From: DSNY01 sp964539745
GTDB lineage: Bacteria > Pseudomonadota > Gammaproteobacteria > Burkholderiales > Burkholderiaceae_F
Length of the DNA stretch: 21,990 bases
NCBI GenBank assembly: GCA_964539745.1
Contig: CAZIJU010000059.1
Span: 1 to 21,990 of the forward strand
Reading direction: 5' to 3'
Of the stretch, positions 20,375-21,990 are shown piece by piece (position 1 is the stretch's first letter; each line of letters opens with the position of its first letter). Both the position numbers and the translations under genes were made by a program. A model generated the notes under the pieces. That model was not told the origin of the DNA. It saw only the letters and a program-made list of their open reading frames with translations, and ran no database searches.

Positions 20375-21577
20375 ATGTTGTTTCCAGATCGCGTACTCTC
20401 CGGAATGCGCCCGACCGGCGCGCTGCACATCGGCCACTACCACGGCGCGCTAAAAAACTGGGTCAGGCTGCAGGAGGAGTATCCCTGCTTCTTCTTCGTC
20501 GCCGACTGGCACGCGCTGACGACGCACTACGAGACGCCCGAAGTGCTCGAGGCGAGCGTCTGGGACATGCTGGTCGACTGGTTCGCGGCCGGCATCGATC
20601 CGCGCAGGTCGACGGTGTTTCTGCAGTCGCGCGTGCCCGAGCACGCGGAGCTGTTCCTGCTGCTCGCGATGGCCACCCCGCTGTCCTGGCTCGAACGCGT
20701 TCCGACCTACAAGGACCAGATCGAGAAGCTCAAGGACAAGGATCTCGCAACCTACGGCTTTCTCGGCTATCCGCTGATGCAGGCGGCCGACATCCTGATC
20801 TACCGCGCGAGCATGGTGCCGGTCGGCGAGGACCAGGTGCCGCACATCGAGATGACGCGGGAGGTCGCGCGCCGCTTCAACCATCTGTTCGGCCGCGAAC
20901 CCGGCTTCGAGGACAAGGCGCATGCCGCGGTGAAGAAGCTCGGCGGGAAGATCGGCAAGCAGTTCCTGGAGGCACGCACCAAGTGGCAGCGCGACGGCGA
21001 CGGCGCCGCGCGAGACGCGGGCCGCGCGCTGGTCGCCGCCGCGAGTGTGCCGCAGGAGGATCGCGAACGCCTGATCGGTTATTTCGAGGGCGGCACGCGC
21101 AGCGTGCTGGCCGAGCCTGCGGCCAAGCTCACCGAAACGCCGAAGCTGCCGGGGCTCGACGGCCAGAAGATGTCGAAGAGCTACGGCAACGCGGTGCTGA
21201 TGCGCGAAGAGCCGAAGGTGTTGACCGACAAGATCCGCCGGATGGTGACCGATCCGGCGCGCGTGCGACGGTCGGATCCTGGCGAACCCGAGCGCTGCCC
21301 CGTCTGGCAACTGCACCAGGTCTATTCGGACGACGCGACACGCGACTGGGTCGTCAAGGGCTGCCGCAGCGCCGGCATCGGCTGCCTCGACTGCAAGCAG
21401 CCCGTCATCGACGCGATGGTGCGCGAGCAGCAGGGTTGGCGCGAGCGCGCCCAGCCGTACCTGGACGATCCCGCGATGCTGCGCGCGATCGTTGCCGACG
21501 GCTGCGACCGCGCGCGCCGCGCTGCGCAGGAAACGATGCACGACGTGCGCGACGTGATGGGGCTCAACTACAAATGA
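20375..21577 (+). CDS. trpS: tryptophanyl-tRNA synthetase, iron-sulfur-motif type
   Basis: TrpRS charges tRNA-Trp with tryptophan in the cytoplasm. The 400-residue protein has the class I signatures HIGHYHGALKNW near the N terminus and KMSKSYGNAV in the C-terminal half. It is longer than the roughly 330-residue E. coli type because of an inserted, charged stretch after the VGEDQVPHIEMTREVARRFN segment (EPGFEDKAHAAVKKLGGKIG to GTRSVL). Cys308, Cys330, Cys337 and Cys340 form C-x21-C-x6-C-x2-C, nearly the C-x22-C-x6-C-x2-C that binds a [4Fe-4S] cluster in Thermotoga maritima TrpRS. ATG 20375 follows the M50 stop by one base. No regulatory leader is seen. Confidence 0.96.
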   Translation: MLFPDRVLSGMRPTGALHIGHYHGALKNWVRLQEEYPCFFFVADWHALTTHYETPEVLEASVWDMLVDWFAAGIDPRRSTVFLQSRVPEHAELFLLLAMATPLSWLERVPTYKDQIEKLKDKDLATYGFLGYPLMQAADILIYRASMVPVGEDQVPHIEMTREVARRFNHLFGREPGFEDKAHAAVKKLGGKIGKQFLEARTKWQRDGDGAARDAGRALVAAASVPQEDRERLIGYFEGGTRSVLAEPAAKLTETPKLPGLDGQKMSKSYGNAVLMREEPKVLTDKIRRMVTDPARVRRSDPGEPERCPVWQLHQVYSDDATRDWVVKGCRSAGIGCLDCKQPVIDAMVREQQGWRERAQPYLDDPAMLRAIVADGCDRARRAAQETMHDVRDVMGLNYK

Positions 21578-21607
21578 GGATCGAGGATTCGGGATTTGGC
21601 GATCCTC
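21576..21607 (+). terminator. hairpin overlapping the trpS stop, possible terminator
   Basis: GAGGATCG (21576-21583) and CGATCCTC (21600-21607) are perfect 8-bp arms with a 16-base loop (AGGATTCGGGATTTGG), starting in the trpS stop codon. No T-run follows. The GAGGATTCGGGATTTGG wording is typical of dispersed intergenic sequence. The 413 bases from 21578 to the end contain no credible gene. Confidence 0.4.
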
Positions 21608-21712
21608 GGTCGGCGGGATGCCTTCCGCTTTTGCTGAATCCTGTTGAGAGTTACGCAAGCTCGTGACACCGCGACCCCGCAAGTTCGCGTCGCCCGTGTG
21701 GACACCGGTTCG

Positions 21713-21783
21713 GTCATCCCGAGCAACGCGAGGGATCTCGGCGTTACGAGCGGGGAGATTCCTCGCCTGCGGCTCGGAATGAC
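21713..21783. repeat. palindromic repeat unit, copy 1
   Basis: A 71-bp unit with near-perfect terminal inverted repeats: it begins GTCATCCCGAGC and ends GCTCGGAATGAC (11 of 12 complementary). Inside are GCGAGGGATCTCGGCGTT and AGATTCCTCGCCTGCGG. It matches the units at 21841-21913 and 21922-21990. The element resembles widespread REP/MITE-like intergenic repeats of the TCATTCCGAGCG type. Confidence 0.75.
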
Positions 21784-21792
21784 AATGTGGAC

Positions 21793-21832
21793 GTTGCCGC
21801 TCGGAATGGCGAAGGCAGGCCGGGGGAATGAC
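21793..21832. repeat. degenerate fragment of the palindromic repeat
   Basis: Between the first two units, GCCGCTCGGAATGGC and GGGGGAATGAC preserve the right-hand end of the unit twice in decayed form. This suggests an older, partly deleted copy. Confidence 0.4.
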
Positions 21833-21840
21833 GCTGGCTT

Positions 21841-21913
21841 GTCATCCCGAGCGAACGCGAGGGATCTCGGCGTTGCAAGCGGCGGAAATTCCTTGCCTTG
21901 GGCTTGGAATGAC
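21841..21913. repeat. palindromic repeat unit, copy 2
   Basis: A 73-bp unit beginning GTCATCCCGAGCGAACGCGA and ending GGCTTGGAATGAC. The left half is nearly identical to the other copies; the right half has diverged (CCTTGCCTTGGGCTTGG instead of CCTCGCCTGCGGCTCGG), so the hairpin is less perfect. Confidence 0.75.
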
Positions 21914-21921
21914 TCCCCATC

Positions 21922-21990
21922 GTCATCCCGAGCGGACGCGAGGGATCTCGGCATTGCGAGCGGTGGAGATTCCTCGCCTGCGGCTCGGAA
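21922..21990. repeat. palindromic repeat unit, copy 3 (cut by window end)
   Basis: This copy begins GTCATCCCGAGCGGACGCGA and runs to CGGCTCGGAA at the last base; the final TGAC would lie just outside. It is in the same orientation as copies 1 and 2, 8 bases after copy 2. Confidence 0.75.

Noticed and set aside
21568..21954. 128-residue minus-strand frame in the final intergenic region
   Set aside because: It simply translates the palindromic repeat copies (recurrent PRSLA-x-ARDD segments).
21713..21990. CRISPR array
   Set aside because: The units are about 70 bp, palindromic over their whole length and separated by 8 to 57 bases. There are no uniform spacers and no cas genes.

Overview
The window is high-GC bacterial chromosome, almost certainly from a betaproteobacterium of the Burkholderiales type. 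The evidence is the gene order pyrG-kdsA-DUF1330-eno-ftsB, the order RNase AM (PHP)-yciO-M50 protease-trpS, KDO synthesis (a Gram-negative envelope), and short intergenic gaps with sigma70-like -10 boxes such as TACAAT. No rRNA, tRNA, CRISPR array, transposase or phage gene was seen.

Layout. (1) 1-5107, plus strand: the 3' part of pyrG, then kdsA, a DUF1330 gene, eno, ftsB and a predicted SAF-domain dehydrogenase, packed like one operon. (2) 5127-7466, minus strand: a tandem gamma-carbonic-anhydrase-like gene, hslO (Hsp33) and a small lipoprotein. (3) 7537-12046, minus strand: a tight four-gene operon in the order hcmB-hcl-meaH-hcmA, with a divergent GntR/FCD regulator at 12148-12828. (4) 12971-15269, plus strand: a DUF455 ferritin-like protein, two tandem paralogous proteins of unknown function, and a MaoC-type hydratase. 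(5) 15375-17054, minus strand: a medium-chain-type acyl-CoA synthetase, divergent from an alpha/beta hydrolase. (6) 18191-21577, plus strand: RNase AM-like PHP protein, YciO, a site-2-type protease and trpS. (7) 21578-21990: no gene, but a cluster of about 70-bp palindromic repeats.

The most informative system is region 3. By general similarity it would be annotated as methylmalonyl-CoA mutase plus phenylacetate-CoA ligase. However, the large subunit carries Ile90, Asp117 and Gln208, which are the residues that distinguish 2-hydroxyisobutyryl-CoA mutase (HCM) from methylmalonyl-CoA mutase (Tyr89, Ala116, Arg207), and it keeps the published HcmA numbering. With its B12-binding subunit, a CoA ligase and a MeaB-type G-protein chaperone, the operon should activate 2-hydroxyisobutyrate (from branched tert-alkyl compounds such as MTBE/TBA, or from cyanohydrins) and isomerise it to 3-hydroxybutyryl-CoA for central metabolism. 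The divergent regulator and a palindrome in the shared promoter suggest local control.

Other points of note are a two-domain gamma-carbonic-anhydrase-like protein whose halves keep complementary zinc ligands, a TrpRS with an iron-sulfur-type cysteine motif, a metal-dependent-type KdsA, a perfect 10-bp GC hairpin next to the maoC ribosome binding site, and several families of intergenic palindromic repeats.
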